Shown here: positions 25,763 through 34,702 of the stretch, piece after piece | How the letters are laid out: each line of letters starts with the position of its first letter | Numbering within the stretch: position 1 is the first letter of the stretch | Assembly: GCA_028690035.1 (NCBI GenBank) | Contig: JAQVCA010000002.1 | Coordinates: 186,001-250,000 of the forward strand | Direction of reading: 5' to 3' | DNA from: Comamonas sp. | GTDB lineage: Bacteria; Pseudomonadota; Gammaproteobacteria; Burkholderiales; Burkholderiaceae_C | Length of the DNA: 64,000 nt | The notes under the pieces: generated by a model | Told to the model about the DNA's origin: nothing | Database searches by the model: none | The model's input: the letters and a program-made list of their open reading frames with translations, nothing else | Position numbers and translations under genes: made by a program

Positions 25763-26711
25763 TGGTGACAAAGGCCGGCTGCCCGGCACCGGTGATCCCG
25801 GCGATGGTGCGCGCCAGCACCGCGCGCGTATGCGGATCGGGACTGCGCATGGCATTGAACGGCGCGTGCTGCTCTTGCGCAGCACGGTAGCCAAAAGGGC
25901 CAAAGCTGCGGTTCAGGCTCCAGCGGCACACCAAGGGGCCGGGCCACAGCGCGCGCAGCAAGGGCAGTTGTGCCTCGATGGGCGGCATCTTGCCGTGCAG
26001 CCCCAGGCAATAGGTGGCGCCATGCTTGCGCAGCACCTGGGCCAGCGCTGGGGTGAGCAGCGCAGGATCGCGCACCTCCAGCGCCACGATGGGGCACGCG
26101 GTCAGCGCCCGCTCCTGCAGCGTTTTCTGCACCGCTGCCAGCAACTGCGCCAGCTGCACCCACAGTCCATCCTGGTGGTGCAACAGGCGCAGCGGCAACG
26201 GGCTGAGCTGAAACAGCAGCACGCCCAGCTTGGCGCCCATGCCATCGAGCACCGGCTGCACAAAATGCTGCAGCGCCAGCGTGGGCGAGAGAAACGCCGG
26301 GTTGTCGCTCTGGCCCAGGCCATCGTCGCCGCGCAGCAGTGCATCGGTCACCAGATTCGGGCACTTGACCAAAAAGCGAAAGTCTTCGGGCACCTGCGCT
26401 GCCATCTGCGCGTACTGCGTGGCCGTCAACGGACGCCAAAAAGTGCGATCCACGCTCACCGTGCGCATAAGCGGGTGCTGGGCATACGCCTGCAGGCCAT
26501 CGCGCGACAGCACGCTGGCGTCGTACACGCCGTCCCACACCAGCCCATCCCAGCCGGGATACGACCAAGTAGACACGCCCATGCGCAGCCCCGGCGGCAG
26601 TTGCTGTGCCAACGCCTGCCACTGCCGGGCATCGGGTGCCAGCTGCACGGGTGCCACGGCAGCATGGCCCGTCACGGGCTCTGGAATGGGGCCAAAAAGA
26701 TCGGCTTGCAT
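25644..26711 (-). CDS. DUF72 family protein
   Basis: This 355-residue protein belongs to the YecE/DUF72 family of TIM-barrel proteins with no settled function. Family landmarks are RMGVSTWSYPGWDG, SVDRTFWRPLTATQYAQMAAQVPEDFRFLVKCP, and the C-terminal AFVTISNDAEGCAPRSIALL. The ATG at 26711 (MQADLFGPIPEP) was chosen because the homologous region begins soon after. A longer in-frame extension to 27743 lies opposite the ParB-like gene and is not credible. Its 3' end overlaps the convergent MDR gene by 119 nt. Confidence 0.85.
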   Translation of the reverse strand: MQADLFGPIPEPVTGHAAVAPVQLAPDARQWQALAQQLPPGLRMGVSTWSYPGWDGLVWDGVYDASVLSRDGLQAYAQHPLMRTVSVDRTFWRPLTATQYAQMAAQVPEDFRFLVKCPNLVTDALLRGDDGLGQSDNPAFLSPTLALQHFVQPVLDGMGAKLGVLLFQLSPLPLRLLHHQDGLWVQLAQLLAAVQKTLQERALTACPIVALEVRDPALLTPALAQVLRKHGATYCLGLHGKMPPIEAQLPLLRALWPGPLVCRWSLNRSFGPFGYRAAQEQHAPFNAMRSPDPHTRAVLARTIAGITGAGQPAFVTISNDAEGCAPRSIALLAQEVALYPTPAPPYRTARPTPGG

Positions 26712-26777
26712 CGCGATAAATTTTGAAAAAGATAGCTGCTTGCGCTTTACAGGCGTGCATTTCAGCATAATTCGACC

Positions 26778-27677
26778 ATGACCGCTGACATCACCATCCT
26801 GCCCGAGTTGCAGGCCTACATCGACCCCCTCACCCCCGACGAATTCGACGCGCTGGAGCGCAGCATCCTGGCCGAAGGCTGCCGCGACGCGCTGGTGCTG
26901 TGGGGCAACGTGCTGGTCGATGGCCACAACCGCTACCGCATCTGCCAACAGCACGGCGTGCCGTTTCAGACCGTGCAAAACACCGCGTTCCAGAGTCTGG
27001 AAGACGTGCAGCTGTGGATGATCGACCAGCACCTGGGGCGGCGCAGCATCTCCGACTTCCAGCGCGGCGTGCTCGCCCTGCGCAAGCGCGAGATCATCAC
27101 CCAGCGCCGCGCTGCTGCCGCCGCCGCCGTGCAGGCTGCGCAAACGCACCGCAGCCCGGAAGACAGCACGGCGCCCTGGGAAGGCGAGACCGACCCCGCC
27201 GTGGCCCAGACCCTGGCACAGCTGCCCAAGGTGCCCGACCTGGCGCTGGACACGCGCGAGGCCTTGGCGCGCGCGGCGCGCCTGTCGCCCAGCCAAGTCA
27301 AGCAGATTGAAACCATCCAGCAGCAGGCCGCGCCCGAAGTGGTCAGCGCCGTAAAAACAGGCGAGCTGTCCCTGAGCGCTGCTGCCACGCTGGCACGCCT
27401 GCCCCTGCCAGAACAACAAGCCGCCGCCGAACAAGGTGCCCAGGGTCTGAAAGAAGCCGTCAAGCGCGTGCGCCAGGCGCAAAAAACCGCACGCGCAGAA
27501 AAAGCCGCCACCGCCACGCCCGCCCAAGCCGCAGCACCTGCCGCTGAGGGTGCTGACAACGCTGCGCCAGCCGATGTGCAGACGCTGCAAGCGCGCATCG
27601 CCACGCTGGAGGCCGAAAACCAGCGCCTGCGCCTGCAGGTGCAAACCCTGCAAGGGCTGCTGGCTGAGCAAAATTGA
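26778..27677 (+). CDS. Orphan ParB N-terminal-domain protein with coiled coil
   Basis: This is a 299-residue protein. Residues about 1-100 match the ParB/Sulfiredoxin-like fold (LTPDEFDALERSILAEGCRDALVLWGNVLVDGHNRYRICQQHG), the type found in phage and plasmid ParB-like regulators. A helical middle (about 140-215) could hold a helix-turn-helix (LARAARLSPSQVKQIETIQ). The C-terminus is Ala-rich and ends in a leucine-zipper-like coiled coil (about 265-297). There is no ParA nearby and no parS-like repeat that I can see. It may be a transcription factor descended from a mobile element. It is divergent from the DUF72 gene. Confidence 0.75.
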   Translation: MTADITILPELQAYIDPLTPDEFDALERSILAEGCRDALVLWGNVLVDGHNRYRICQQHGVPFQTVQNTAFQSLEDVQLWMIDQHLGRRSISDFQRGVLALRKREIITQRRAAAAAAVQAAQTHRSPEDSTAPWEGETDPAVAQTLAQLPKVPDLALDTREALARAARLSPSQVKQIETIQQQAAPEVVSAVKTGELSLSAAATLARLPLPEQQAAAEQGAQGLKEAVKRVRQAQKTARAEKAATATPAQAAAPAAEGADNAAPADVQTLQARIATLEAENQRLRLQVQTLQGLLAEQN

Positions 27678-27768
27678 GCGCATAGGCCATACTATTTTTT
27701 CCTCAAGTTGGGCGCGGGTTTGCCGATAAAAGGGGCACCCCATCCCCTACTTTTTGGAGGAAGTCCCC

Positions 27769-28479
27769 ATGGTTGCACCCACCACCGCCCTGCCCTCGGC
27801 AGCACAGCCGACCGTCCCCAACGCACCGGCCAGTGCCAAGGCCCCCGCCGATCAGGCCGCCGCTGCCGCACCGGATGCGATTGCCCAGGCACGCAAAGCC
27901 GCCCAAGCGCGCCCCGAAGGCCAGCGCAACACGCTGAATGCGCAGATCTTGGAAGCCTCGCTGCAGGTGTCGGTGCAGGCCGGCAACCAAAGCATGGCGC
28001 TGCTGTACCGCACGGCCATCGACAGCATCAACGAGTACCTGGAACCTGAACTGGGCCCCGACGCCATCGGCCAGGCCATGGCCCAGGACAACAGCGCCGA
28101 AGCCACCGCCGGGCGCATCCTGAGCCAGTCCACCGCGTTCTACGAAGCCTATGCTGCCCAGCACCAGGGCGAAAACCCCGAAGACGTGGCACGCAATTTT
28201 GTCGCGCTGATTCGGGGGGGCTTTGAACAAGGCTTTGGCGAGGCCGAAGACATCCTTCAAGGGCTGGGCGTGCTGGAGGAAGGCAGCCCCATTGCCGAAG
28301 GCATCCAGAAAACCTATGCCCTGGTGCAAAAAGGTTACGACGATTTCCTGGCGCAAAAACTGGAAGCGCTGCGCCAGCCCGCACCTGAACCTCCCCCTGC
28401 CACCACCCCGGCAACCGACCCTATGAGCGACGCCACCCCCACAGCGGCGGCTGCCACCACAGGCATCCCCCACACCTGA
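27769..28479 (+). CDS. DUF5610 domain protein
   Basis: This is a 236-residue soluble protein with an Ala/Pro-rich N-terminus, a helical central domain (about residues 45-195; contains STAFYEAYAAQHQGENPEDVARNFVALIRGGFEQGFGEAEDILQGLGVL) and a Pro/Thr-rich tail. The central segment matches what I know as DUF5610; no function is established. The ribosome site GGAGGAAG sits 5 nt before the ATG at 27769, which decides the start. A hairpin terminator follows. Confidence 0.7.
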   Translation: MVAPTTALPSAAQPTVPNAPASAKAPADQAAAAAPDAIAQARKAAQARPEGQRNTLNAQILEASLQVSVQAGNQSMALLYRTAIDSINEYLEPELGPDAIGQAMAQDNSAEATAGRILSQSTAFYEAYAAQHQGENPEDVARNFVALIRGGFEQGFGEAEDILQGLGVLEEGSPIAEGIQKTYALVQKGYDDFLAQKLEALRQPAPEPPPATTPATDPMSDATPTAAAATTGIPHT

Positions 28480-28512
28480 TGGCACGTGGTAGCGCCGCAC
28501 CTGGATAAACTC

Positions 28513-28555
28513 ATAGCACCAATCCCTTTGCAGATAAGGGATTGGCGCTATTTTT
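28513..28555 (+). terminator. Hairpin terminator, related to the extragenic hairpin family
   Basis: The stem TAGC-A-CCAATCCCTT pairs with AAGGGATTGG-C-GCTA around a 7-nt loop and is followed by five T residues. It terminates the DUF5610 gene. The surrounding GTAGCGC and ATAGC words resemble the ATAGCT hairpin family. Confidence 0.8.
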
Positions 28556-28718
28556 ATGCTTGAAAAGCGCACCATCTCCACCCAAGCGTAGCAGCGGCGC
28601 AACATTTTTCAGGGTTTTACAAAAAAACAGCCTCCTATCCTTGCCAGCCTATATTTGAAGCTACTAAACTTGTAGCAAATTGACGCGCCAGCCTGGCGCA
28701 GCACAAGGAGAAGCGATC

Positions 28719-29021
28719 ATGAGCTCAAAAGAAAATTTCGCCATCAACCAGCTGCTCGAACAGTTGGAGCGCCGTTACGCCTTGCGCGTGCTGTGGGCGC
28801 TGCGCGATGGCCACCCCCAGACGTTCCGACTGCTGCAAGACAGCGTGGGGGGCATCACCCCCAACACCCTGAACACGCGCATCAAAGAACTGCGCGAAGC
28901 CGGTTTCATGGAGCATGGCAACGACGGCTACATCGTCACCCTGCAAGGCCAGGATCTGCTCAAGCGCCTCAACGACCTGCAAGCCTTTGCCAACCGCTGG
29001 GCGGGCAAGGGCAAAGCGTAA
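28719..29021 (+). CDS. HxlR-like winged-helix regulator
   Basis: This is a 100-residue DNA-binding protein resembling the HxlR family: NQLLEQLERRYALRVLWALRDGHPQTFRLLQDSVGGITPNTLNTRIKELREAGFMEHGNDGYIVT. The helix-turn-helix is about residues 35-60. AGGAG sits 8 nt before the ATG at 28719. There is no N-terminal cysteine, so it is not a typical thiol sensor of this family. FKBP follows after 50 nt. Confidence 0.8.
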   Translation: MSSKENFAINQLLEQLERRYALRVLWALRDGHPQTFRLLQDSVGGITPNTLNTRIKELREAGFMEHGNDGYIVTLQGQDLLKRLNDLQAFANRWAGKGKA

Positions 29022-29071
29022 GCTGCAAGGCGCAAACCACACTTCACCATTTTGAATAGGAATTCATCCCC

Positions 29072-29425
29072 ATGGCAATGACCACCACCGCCTCTGGCCT
29101 GCAGTACGAAGACACCGTTGTGGGCACTGGCGCCACCGCTGTGGCTGGCAAGCATGTGACCGTGCATTACACCGGCTGGCTCTACCAGAACGGCCAGCAG
29201 GGCGCCAAATTCGACTCCAGCAAAGACCGCAACGATCCCTTTATCTTCGCCCTGGGCGCAGGCATGGTGATTCGCGGCTGGGACGAAGGCGTGCAAGGCA
29301 TGCAAGTGGGCGGCAAACGCACCCTGATCATCCCTGCCGAGCTGGGCTACGGCGCACGCGGCGCCGGTGGCGTGATTCCCCCGAACGCCACGCTCAAATT
29401 TGATGTGGAGCTGCTGGCGGTATAA
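29072..29425 (+). CDS. FKBP-type peptidyl-prolyl cis-trans isomerase
   Basis: This 117-residue single-domain FKBP catalyses proline isomerisation. Active-site segments are VTVHYTGWLYQNG, FDSSKDRNDPFIFALGAGMVIRGWDEGVQGMQVGGKRTLIIPAELGYGARG and IPPNATLKFDVELL. There is no signal peptide, so it acts in the cytoplasm. A terminator follows 26 nt downstream. Confidence 0.93.
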   Translation: MAMTTTASGLQYEDTVVGTGATAVAGKHVTVHYTGWLYQNGQQGAKFDSSKDRNDPFIFALGAGMVIRGWDEGVQGMQVGGKRTLIIPAELGYGARGAGGVIPPNATLKFDVELLAV

Positions 29426-29451
29426 GCCCCACGCTGCATCCTCTGCTTCTG

Positions 29452-29474
29452 GCCTGCACATGCAGGCTTTTTTT
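29452..29474 (+). terminator. Terminator after FKBP
   Basis: The perfect stem GCCTGCA/TGCAGGC with a 2-nt loop is followed by seven T residues. Confidence 0.88.
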
Positions 29475-29563
29475 ATAGCTGCTCGCGCTGATTGGCAAAG
29501 GATTTAAGACTCTTACCTGCTTGAAAAGCATATGTATCAAGCGCTAAGCGCTATGCTTTTTTA
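29475..29563. repeat. Extragenic hairpin element, copy 3
   Basis: It begins ATAGCTGCTCGCGCTGATTGGC and contains AAGGATTTAAGAC, then TCAAGCGCTAAGCGCTAT and a T run. It overlaps the last codons of the symporter gene on the other strand, so here the element has supplied coding sequence or the gene runs into it. Confidence 0.7.
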
Positions 29564-31682
29564 TTTTTCCCAGGGCGCTGACAGCGACCGTCACCACCAG
29601 CCCCACGGGCACGCCAAACACGGCGGCCGACATGGGTTGGATCTCCCACCACAGGCCATCGGCCAGCCAGCTGTGGGGCAAGGCTGCGCGCACCGGGGCT
29701 GCGTGCGAAAGCATGTAGTACAGCGTCACTCCCAAGCCACTGAGCATGCCTGCCACAGCGCCTTGGCGGTTGGTGCCGCGCCAGAAAATGCCCAGCACCA
29801 TGGCGGGTACAAACGCCGAGGCGGCCAAAGAGAACGAGGCCGTCACCATCGGCAAGATGTCCGAAGAGCGCTGCCCGGCCACAAAAGCCGCCGCCAGCGC
29901 CACAGCCATAAGCACAAACTTGGAGACGATCACCCGCTGCTCGTTGCTGGGCTTGGTGCGACGCGACTCAAAATACAGGTCGCGCACCAGCGCATTGCTG
30001 ATGGTCAGCAGCAGGCCATCGGCAGTGGACAGCGCAGCGGCCAGCCCACCGGCGGCCACCAGCCCCGAGATCACGTACGGCAGCCCGGCAATCTCGGGCG
30101 TGGCCAGCATGATCAGGTCGGCGCCCAGACGGATTTCGCCCCACTGCAGGCGCCCGTCGCCATTCACATCCTCGACGGCCAGCAGCGAGGCATCCACCCG
30201 CGTCCACTGCGCCATCCAGGCGGGCAGCTCGTCAAAGCGCACCCCCACCAGCTGGTGCATGACTTCAAACTTCACCATGGCCGCCAGCGCGGGCGCGCTC
30301 AGGTACATCAGGGCAATGAAAAAAAGCGTCCATGCCACCGAGGTGCGCGCCCCGGCCACCGAGGGCGCGGTGTAGTAGCGCGTGAGCAAATGCGGCAGCC
30401 CGGCGGTGCCCGCCATCAGGCAAAACATCAGCGCCAGAAAATTGCGCCGTGAACGCTCGAACAGTGCCTGCGCCTCGGGGCTGCCGTGGGGGTCGCCCGC
30501 AAAGGGCTGGGTGTGCAAGGGCACGCCGCCCAGGGGCTGGGCGCGTTGCAGGTAGTCCTGCATCTGCATCTGCCACTGCTGGCGTGCTTCCTCCTCGCTG
30601 CGCGGCAGGCTGGCCAGCGCACGGTTGACCCGCACAATGGCCGCCATAGCCACGTCCGCATCTGCATCCGCATCGCGCTCGCGGCTGCCGGTGGCACGCA
30701 AATGGCGCGCCTGCTCCTGCAAGGTTTGGCGTTCGGCCTCCAGCGCCTGCCCGACATGGCCCAGCTTGTCGGCCAGCGCCTGGGCGCGGCGCTCGAACTC
30801 GGCACGCACCTCCTGCTCTTGGGGCGAGGCGAGCAGCTGCGCCTCACGCTCGGCAATCGCCTGCAGGTGGCCACCATAGGCCACGGCCGCCACGGGGTTG
30901 CCCAGTTGCTGGTAGGCCAGCCACGACACCGGAATCAAAAACGCCAGCAGCAGCACGATGTACTGCGACACCTGCGTCCAAGTAATAGCGCGCATGCCAC
31001 CCAGAAAGGAACACACCAGAACGCCACCCAGACCCAGCATGATGCCGATCTCAAACTGCACCCCGGTCAGGCGCGAGGCAATCAGACCCACGCCGTAAAT
31101 CTGCGCCACCACATAGGTGAACGAGCACATCACCGTGGCCAGGGCCGCAATCACGCGCGGCCAGGTGCCGCCAAAGCGCTGCTGAAAAAAATCCGGCAAG
31201 GTGTACAGGCGCATGGCACGCAGGTGCGGCGCCACCAGCATGGCCACCAGCACAAAGCCCCCCGTCCAGCCCAGCAAGTAAGCCAAGCCACCGGGCTGAT
31301 CGGGCCCACCGCTGAACCCCTGTAGGTACAAGGCCCCGGCCAGGCTGATGAAGGAAGCGGCGCTCATCCAATCGGCCGCCGCCGCCATGCCGTTGTACAT
31401 AGGCGGAATGCGCCGCCCAGCCACGTAGTACTCTTCGGCTGAACCGGTGCGTCCAAACACGCCAATCAGGGCGTACACCATGACGGTGACGAACAAAAAT
31501 ATCGGGCCAATCCAGTGGCGTGCCAAGCCCAGGGATTCGGCCCAGATCATCAGGCCCAAAAACCCCAACACCCCCAGGGTGTAGAGGCCAACAAACCGGT
31601 GCCAGCGCCAACGATGGCGTGCCGCACGCAACACACTGAAACGCAGGCGTGTGGCGCCGTTAGCGTTTTTGTCCTGCACCAT
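29544..31682 (-). CDS. Sodium:solute symporter (VC_2705/acetate-permease type) with EF-hand loop
   Basis: This is a 712-residue membrane transporter of the SSS family, longer than the usual 550-600. The N-terminal transmembrane core includes RTGSAEEYYVAGRRIPPMYNGMAAAADWMSAASFISLAG, a family hallmark. An insertion of about 145 residues (about 265-410) is charged and partly coiled coil (EREAQLL to QEQARHLR). A canonical EF-hand calcium loop, DVNGDGRLQWGE, lies at residues 505-516 (DNA 30135-30170). The start at 31682 gives a 23-nt overlap with the DUF4212 gene, the usual partner of this subfamily. The substrate is probably a short carboxylate such as acetate, by family resemblance. Confidence 0.85.
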   Translation of the reverse strand: MVQDKNANGATRLRFSVLRAARHRWRWHRFVGLYTLGVLGFLGLMIWAESLGLARHWIGPIFLFVTVMVYALIGVFGRTGSAEEYYVAGRRIPPMYNGMAAAADWMSAASFISLAGALYLQGFSGGPDQPGGLAYLLGWTGGFVLVAMLVAPHLRAMRLYTLPDFFQQRFGGTWPRVIAALATVMCSFTYVVAQIYGVGLIASRLTGVQFEIGIMLGLGGVLVCSFLGGMRAITWTQVSQYIVLLLAFLIPVSWLAYQQLGNPVAAVAYGGHLQAIAEREAQLLASPQEQEVRAEFERRAQALADKLGHVGQALEAERQTLQEQARHLRATGSRERDADADADVAMAAIVRVNRALASLPRSEEEARQQWQMQMQDYLQRAQPLGGVPLHTQPFAGDPHGSPEAQALFERSRRNFLALMFCLMAGTAGLPHLLTRYYTAPSVAGARTSVAWTLFFIALMYLSAPALAAMVKFEVMHQLVGVRFDELPAWMAQWTRVDASLLAVEDVNGDGRLQWGEIRLGADLIMLATPEIAGLPYVISGLVAAGGLAAALSTADGLLLTISNALVRDLYFESRRTKPSNEQRVIVSKFVLMAVALAAAFVAGQRSSDILPMVTASFSLAASAFVPAMVLGIFWRGTNRQGAVAGMLSGLGVTLYYMLSHAAPVRAALPHSWLADGLWWEIQPMSAAVFGVPVGLVVTVAVSALGKIKKHSA

Positions 31683-32052
31683 GGCCCATATCGGTTGGAA
31701 GGTTGGAGGCCAGCAGCTCTGGTGCCGAGGGCAGGCTCTGGCCTGGCGTGGCGCCTGCGCTGGCGTGCAGACGATCTTGACGCTCAAAGTAGTCCATGGC
31801 AGCGCAATACACCAGCACCAGCACCATGAAAATCAGGACGGCACCTTGTGCGGCCATCCAGTAACCCAGCTGCCCCCCGGGAACCAGGGCCTGCAGCTCG
31901 CGGGCATAAAACGTCACCCCAAATGAAGACACCACCCAGACCGAAAGCAAGACCGCTTTCAGCCACAGGTGGTGGGTATCGTGCAGATCGGGGGCAAACA
32001 CGCCCCCGTCTGCGCGGGCCTCATCATGCGGAGCAGTGGGATGCACGGGCAT
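31660..32052 (-). CDS. DUF4212 small membrane subunit of the symporter
   Basis: This is a 130-residue protein with two membrane helices (about residues 28-47 and 60-85; core LKAVLLSVWVVSSFGVTFYARELQ and GYWMAAQGAVLIFMVLVLVYCAAMDY). DUF4212 proteins regularly precede VC_2705-type symporters and are thought to act with them. The start (MPVHPTAPHDE) is at 32052, with GAGG 8 nt upstream. It lies 23 nt after ppsA and overlaps the symporter, so the three genes look like one operon. Confidence 0.83.
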   Translation of the reverse strand: MPVHPTAPHDEARADGGVFAPDLHDTHHLWLKAVLLSVWVVSSFGVTFYARELQALVPGGQLGYWMAAQGAVLIFMVLVLVYCAAMDYFERQDRLHASAGATPGQSLPSAPELLASNLPTDMGHGAGQKR

Positions 32053-32075
32053 GGAGAGGGCCTCGGTGAGCCGGA

Positions 32076-34466
32076 TCAACCGGCCAGGTTTTTCCAGGTC
32101 TCGATCACGGTGTCGGGGTTGAGCGAAATCGACACGATGCCCTTGTCGGCCAGCCACTGGGCAAAGTCGGGGTGGTCGGAAGGGCCCTGACCGCAGATGC
32201 CCACGTACTTGCCCTTGGCCAAGCAGGCATCAATGGCACGCTCCAGCATCTTCTTGACAGCAGGATCGCGCTCGTCGAAGTCGGCAGCCAGCAGCTCCAG
32301 GCCAGAGTCGCGGTCCAGGCCCAGGGTCAGCTGGGTCAGGTCGTTGGAGCCAATCGAGAAGCCGTCGAAGTACTCAAGGAACTCGTCGGCCAGGATGGCG
32401 TTGGAAGGCACTTCGCACATCATGATCAGCTTGAGGCCGTTCTCGCCGCGCTTGAGGCCGTTGTCGGCCAGCAGCTCGGTCACGCGCTCGGCCTGCTTCA
32501 AGGTGCGCACGAAGGGGATCATGATTTCCACGTTGGTCAGACCCATGTCTTCACGTACGCGGCGCAGGGCTTCGCATTCCATCTTGAAGGCTTCGCCAAA
32601 GTCTTCAGAGATATAGCGCGCAGCGCCACGGAAGCCCAGCATCGGGTTTTCTTCCTCGGGCTCGTAGCGGCTGCCGCCGATCAGTTTGCGGTACTCATTG
32701 GACTTGAAGTCCGACATACGCACGATGACGGGCTTGGGCCAGAACGCAGCGGCAATGGTGGCCACGCCTTCAGCGACCTTATCGACGTAGAACGCACGGG
32801 GCGATGCATGGCCACGGGCCACGGATTCCACGGCCTTCTTCAGGTCGGCATCGACTGCGGGGTAGTCCAGGATGGCCTTGGGATGCACGCCGATGTTGTT
32901 GTTGATGATGAACTCCAGACGCGCCAGACCCACACCGCCGTTGGGCAGCTGCGCAAAGTCAAAGGCCAGCTGGGGGTTGCCCACGTTCATCATGATCTTG
33001 GTGGCAATCTCGGGCATGGTGCCGCGCTGCACTTCGGTGATCTCGGTCTCGATCACACCGTCGTAGATCTTGCCGGTGTCGCCCTCGGCGCAGGACACGG
33101 TCACCAGGGTGCCGTCTTTCAAGCGTGCGGTGGCATCGCCGCAGCCGACCACGGCAGGAATACCCAGCTCGCGCGCAATGATGGCGGCGTGGCAGGTACG
33201 GCCACCACGGTTGGTCACAATCGCTGCCGCTTTCTTCATGACGGGTTCCCAGTTCGGGTCGGTCATGTCGGTCACCAGCACGTCGCCGGCTTGCACCTGG
33301 TCCATTTGCGAGATGTCGGACACCAGACGCACGGTACCGGTACCAATCTTTTGGCCAATCGCGCGGCCTTCGGCCAGCACCGTGCCCGTGCCTTTGAGCT
33401 TGTAACGCAGCTCGGCCTGGCCCTTGGACTGGCTCTTCACGGTCTCGGGGCGCGCCTGCAGGATGTACAGCTGGCCGTCGGTGCCGTCCTTGCCCCACTC
33501 GATGTCCATGGGGCGGCCATAGTGCTGCTCGATCACCAGCGCGTACTGCGCCAGTTGCTGCACTTCGGCATCGGTCAAGGAGTAGCGGTTGCGCAGCTCA
33601 GGCGCCACATCGGTGGTCTTGACCAGATTGCCGGTGGCAGCCTTTTCTTCGGCGCTGGCAAACACCATCTGGATCAGCTTGGAACCCAGGTTGCGGCGGA
33701 TCAGCGCTTGCTTGCCCGCTTTGAGCATGGGCTTGTGTACGTAGAACTCGTCCGGGTTCACAGCGCCTTGCACCACGGTTTCGCCCAGGCCATAGCTGGA
33801 GGTGATAAAGACCACTTCTTCAAAGCCGGACTCGGTATCGATGGTGAACATCACGCCCGCTGCGCCCAGGTCAGAGCGCACCATGCGCTGCACGCCAGCG
33901 GACAGGGCTACGACATCGTGCTCAAAGCCTTTGTGTACGCGGTAGGAGATGGCGCGGTCGTTGTACAACGAGGCAAATACTTCCTTCATCTTGTGCAGCA
34001 CATCTTCGATGCCCACCACGTTCAGGAAAGTCTCTTGCTGACCGGCAAACGAAGCATCGGGCAGGTCTTCAGCGGTGGCTGAAGAGCGCACCGCAAACGA
34101 AGCCGATTCGTTGCCACCTTGTAAGGTGGCAAAGGCTTCGCGGATGGCTTTTTCCAGTTCGACGGGAAAGGGCTGGGCTTCCACCATGGCGCGGATCTCG
34201 GCACCCACTTGAGCCAAGGCGCGCACGTCATCGACGTTCAGCGCCTTGAGCTTGGCGGAGATTTTCTCGGCCAGGCCTTCAAAAGCCAGGAACTGGCGGA
34301 AAGCATGGGCCGTGGTGGCAAAGCCGGTGGGCACGCGCACGCCCTGGGGCAGCTGGGAAATCATCTCGCCCAGCGAGGCGTTTTTGCCGCCCACGACCTC
34401 GACGTCTTCCATGCGCAGTTGCTCAAAAGGCACCACCAAAGCGTTCGCTGCAAAGCGTTCGGACAT
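32076..34466 (-). CDS. ppsA: Phosphoenolpyruvate synthase
   Basis: This 796-residue enzyme converts pyruvate and ATP to PEP, AMP and phosphate for gluconeogenesis. The N-terminal ATP-grasp domain shows [22 protein letters not shown]. The phosphohistidine domain carries [23 protein letters not shown] with the catalytic His. The C-terminal PEP/pyruvate barrel has [17 protein letters not shown] and [20 protein letters not shown] lies 8 nt before the ATG. The likely regulator PpsR is encoded divergently. The transporter genes downstream suggest a joint role in growth on small organic acids. Confidence 0.97.
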   Translation of the reverse strand: MSERFAANALVVPFEQLRMEDVEVVGGKNASLGEMISQLPQGVRVPTGFATTAHAFRQFLAFEGLAEKISAKLKALNVDDVRALAQVGAEIRAMVEAQPFPVELEKAIREAFATLQGGNESASFAVRSSATAEDLPDASFAGQQETFLNVVGIEDVLHKMKEVFASLYNDRAISYRVHKGFEHDVVALSAGVQRMVRSDLGAAGVMFTIDTESGFEEVVFITSSYGLGETVVQGAVNPDEFYVHKPMLKAGKQALIRRNLGSKLIQMVFASAEEKAATGNLVKTTDVAPELRNRYSLTDAEVQQLAQYALVIEQHYGRPMDIEWGKDGTDGQLYILQARPETVKSQSKGQAELRYKLKGTGTVLAEGRAIGQKIGTGTVRLVSDISQMDQVQAGDVLVTDMTDPNWEPVMKKAAAIVTNRGGRTCHAAIIARELGIPAVVGCGDATARLKDGTLVTVSCAEGDTGKIYDGVIETEITEVQRGTMPEIATKIMMNVGNPQLAFDFAQLPNGGVGLARLEFIINNNIGVHPKAILDYPAVDADLKKAVESVARGHASPRAFYVDKVAEGVATIAAAFWPKPVIVRMSDFKSNEYRKLIGGSRYEPEEENPMLGFRGAARYISEDFGEAFKMECEALRRVREDMGLTNVEIMIPFVRTLKQAERVTELLADNGLKRGENGLKLIMMCEVPSNAILADEFLEYFDGFSIGSNDLTQLTLGLDRDSGLELLAADFDERDPAVKKMLERAIDACLAKGKYVGICGQGPSDHPDFAQWLADKGIVSISLNPDTVIETWKNLAG

Positions 34467-34565
34467 AACAAAACTCCAAAGTTAAAAAACCGCTGCTGCC
34501 CGTTTCCTGCCACCCATGGGCCAAAGAAAGAGCAAAAAAACCGCATGCTGTGCGCCGGTCACTGG

Positions 34566-34595
34566 TTGTACTTGTAGTTGTAGTTGTAGTTGGAC
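34566..34595 (+). repeat. Hexanucleotide repeat in the ppsA/ppsR promoter region
   Basis: Five consecutive hexamers: TTGTAC, then TTGTAG three times, then TTGGAC. They lie in the 236-nt divergent intergenic region, about 108 nt before the ppsR start. Six-base units do not shift a reading frame but could change promoter spacing. Confidence 0.75.
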
Positions 34596-34702
34596 TTGCG
34601 CTGGCACGCGGAAGAATCTGGCGAATAATGCGCGATTGTAGAGCCGGGAGGTCAAAACCCAGACAAAGCCCGGCAGTTTCTGACCCAGCCCTTGACGCGC
34701 CC

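Noticed and set aside
26712-27743. N-terminal extension of the DUF72 protein to 699 residues
   Set aside because: The extra part lies wholly opposite the ParB-like gene and has no homology to the family.
34550-34702. N-terminal extension of PpsR with a Val-rich helix
   Set aside because: It is encoded by the hexamer repeat region, and the family starts at the [11 protein letters not shown] segment; there is no reason for a membrane anchor.
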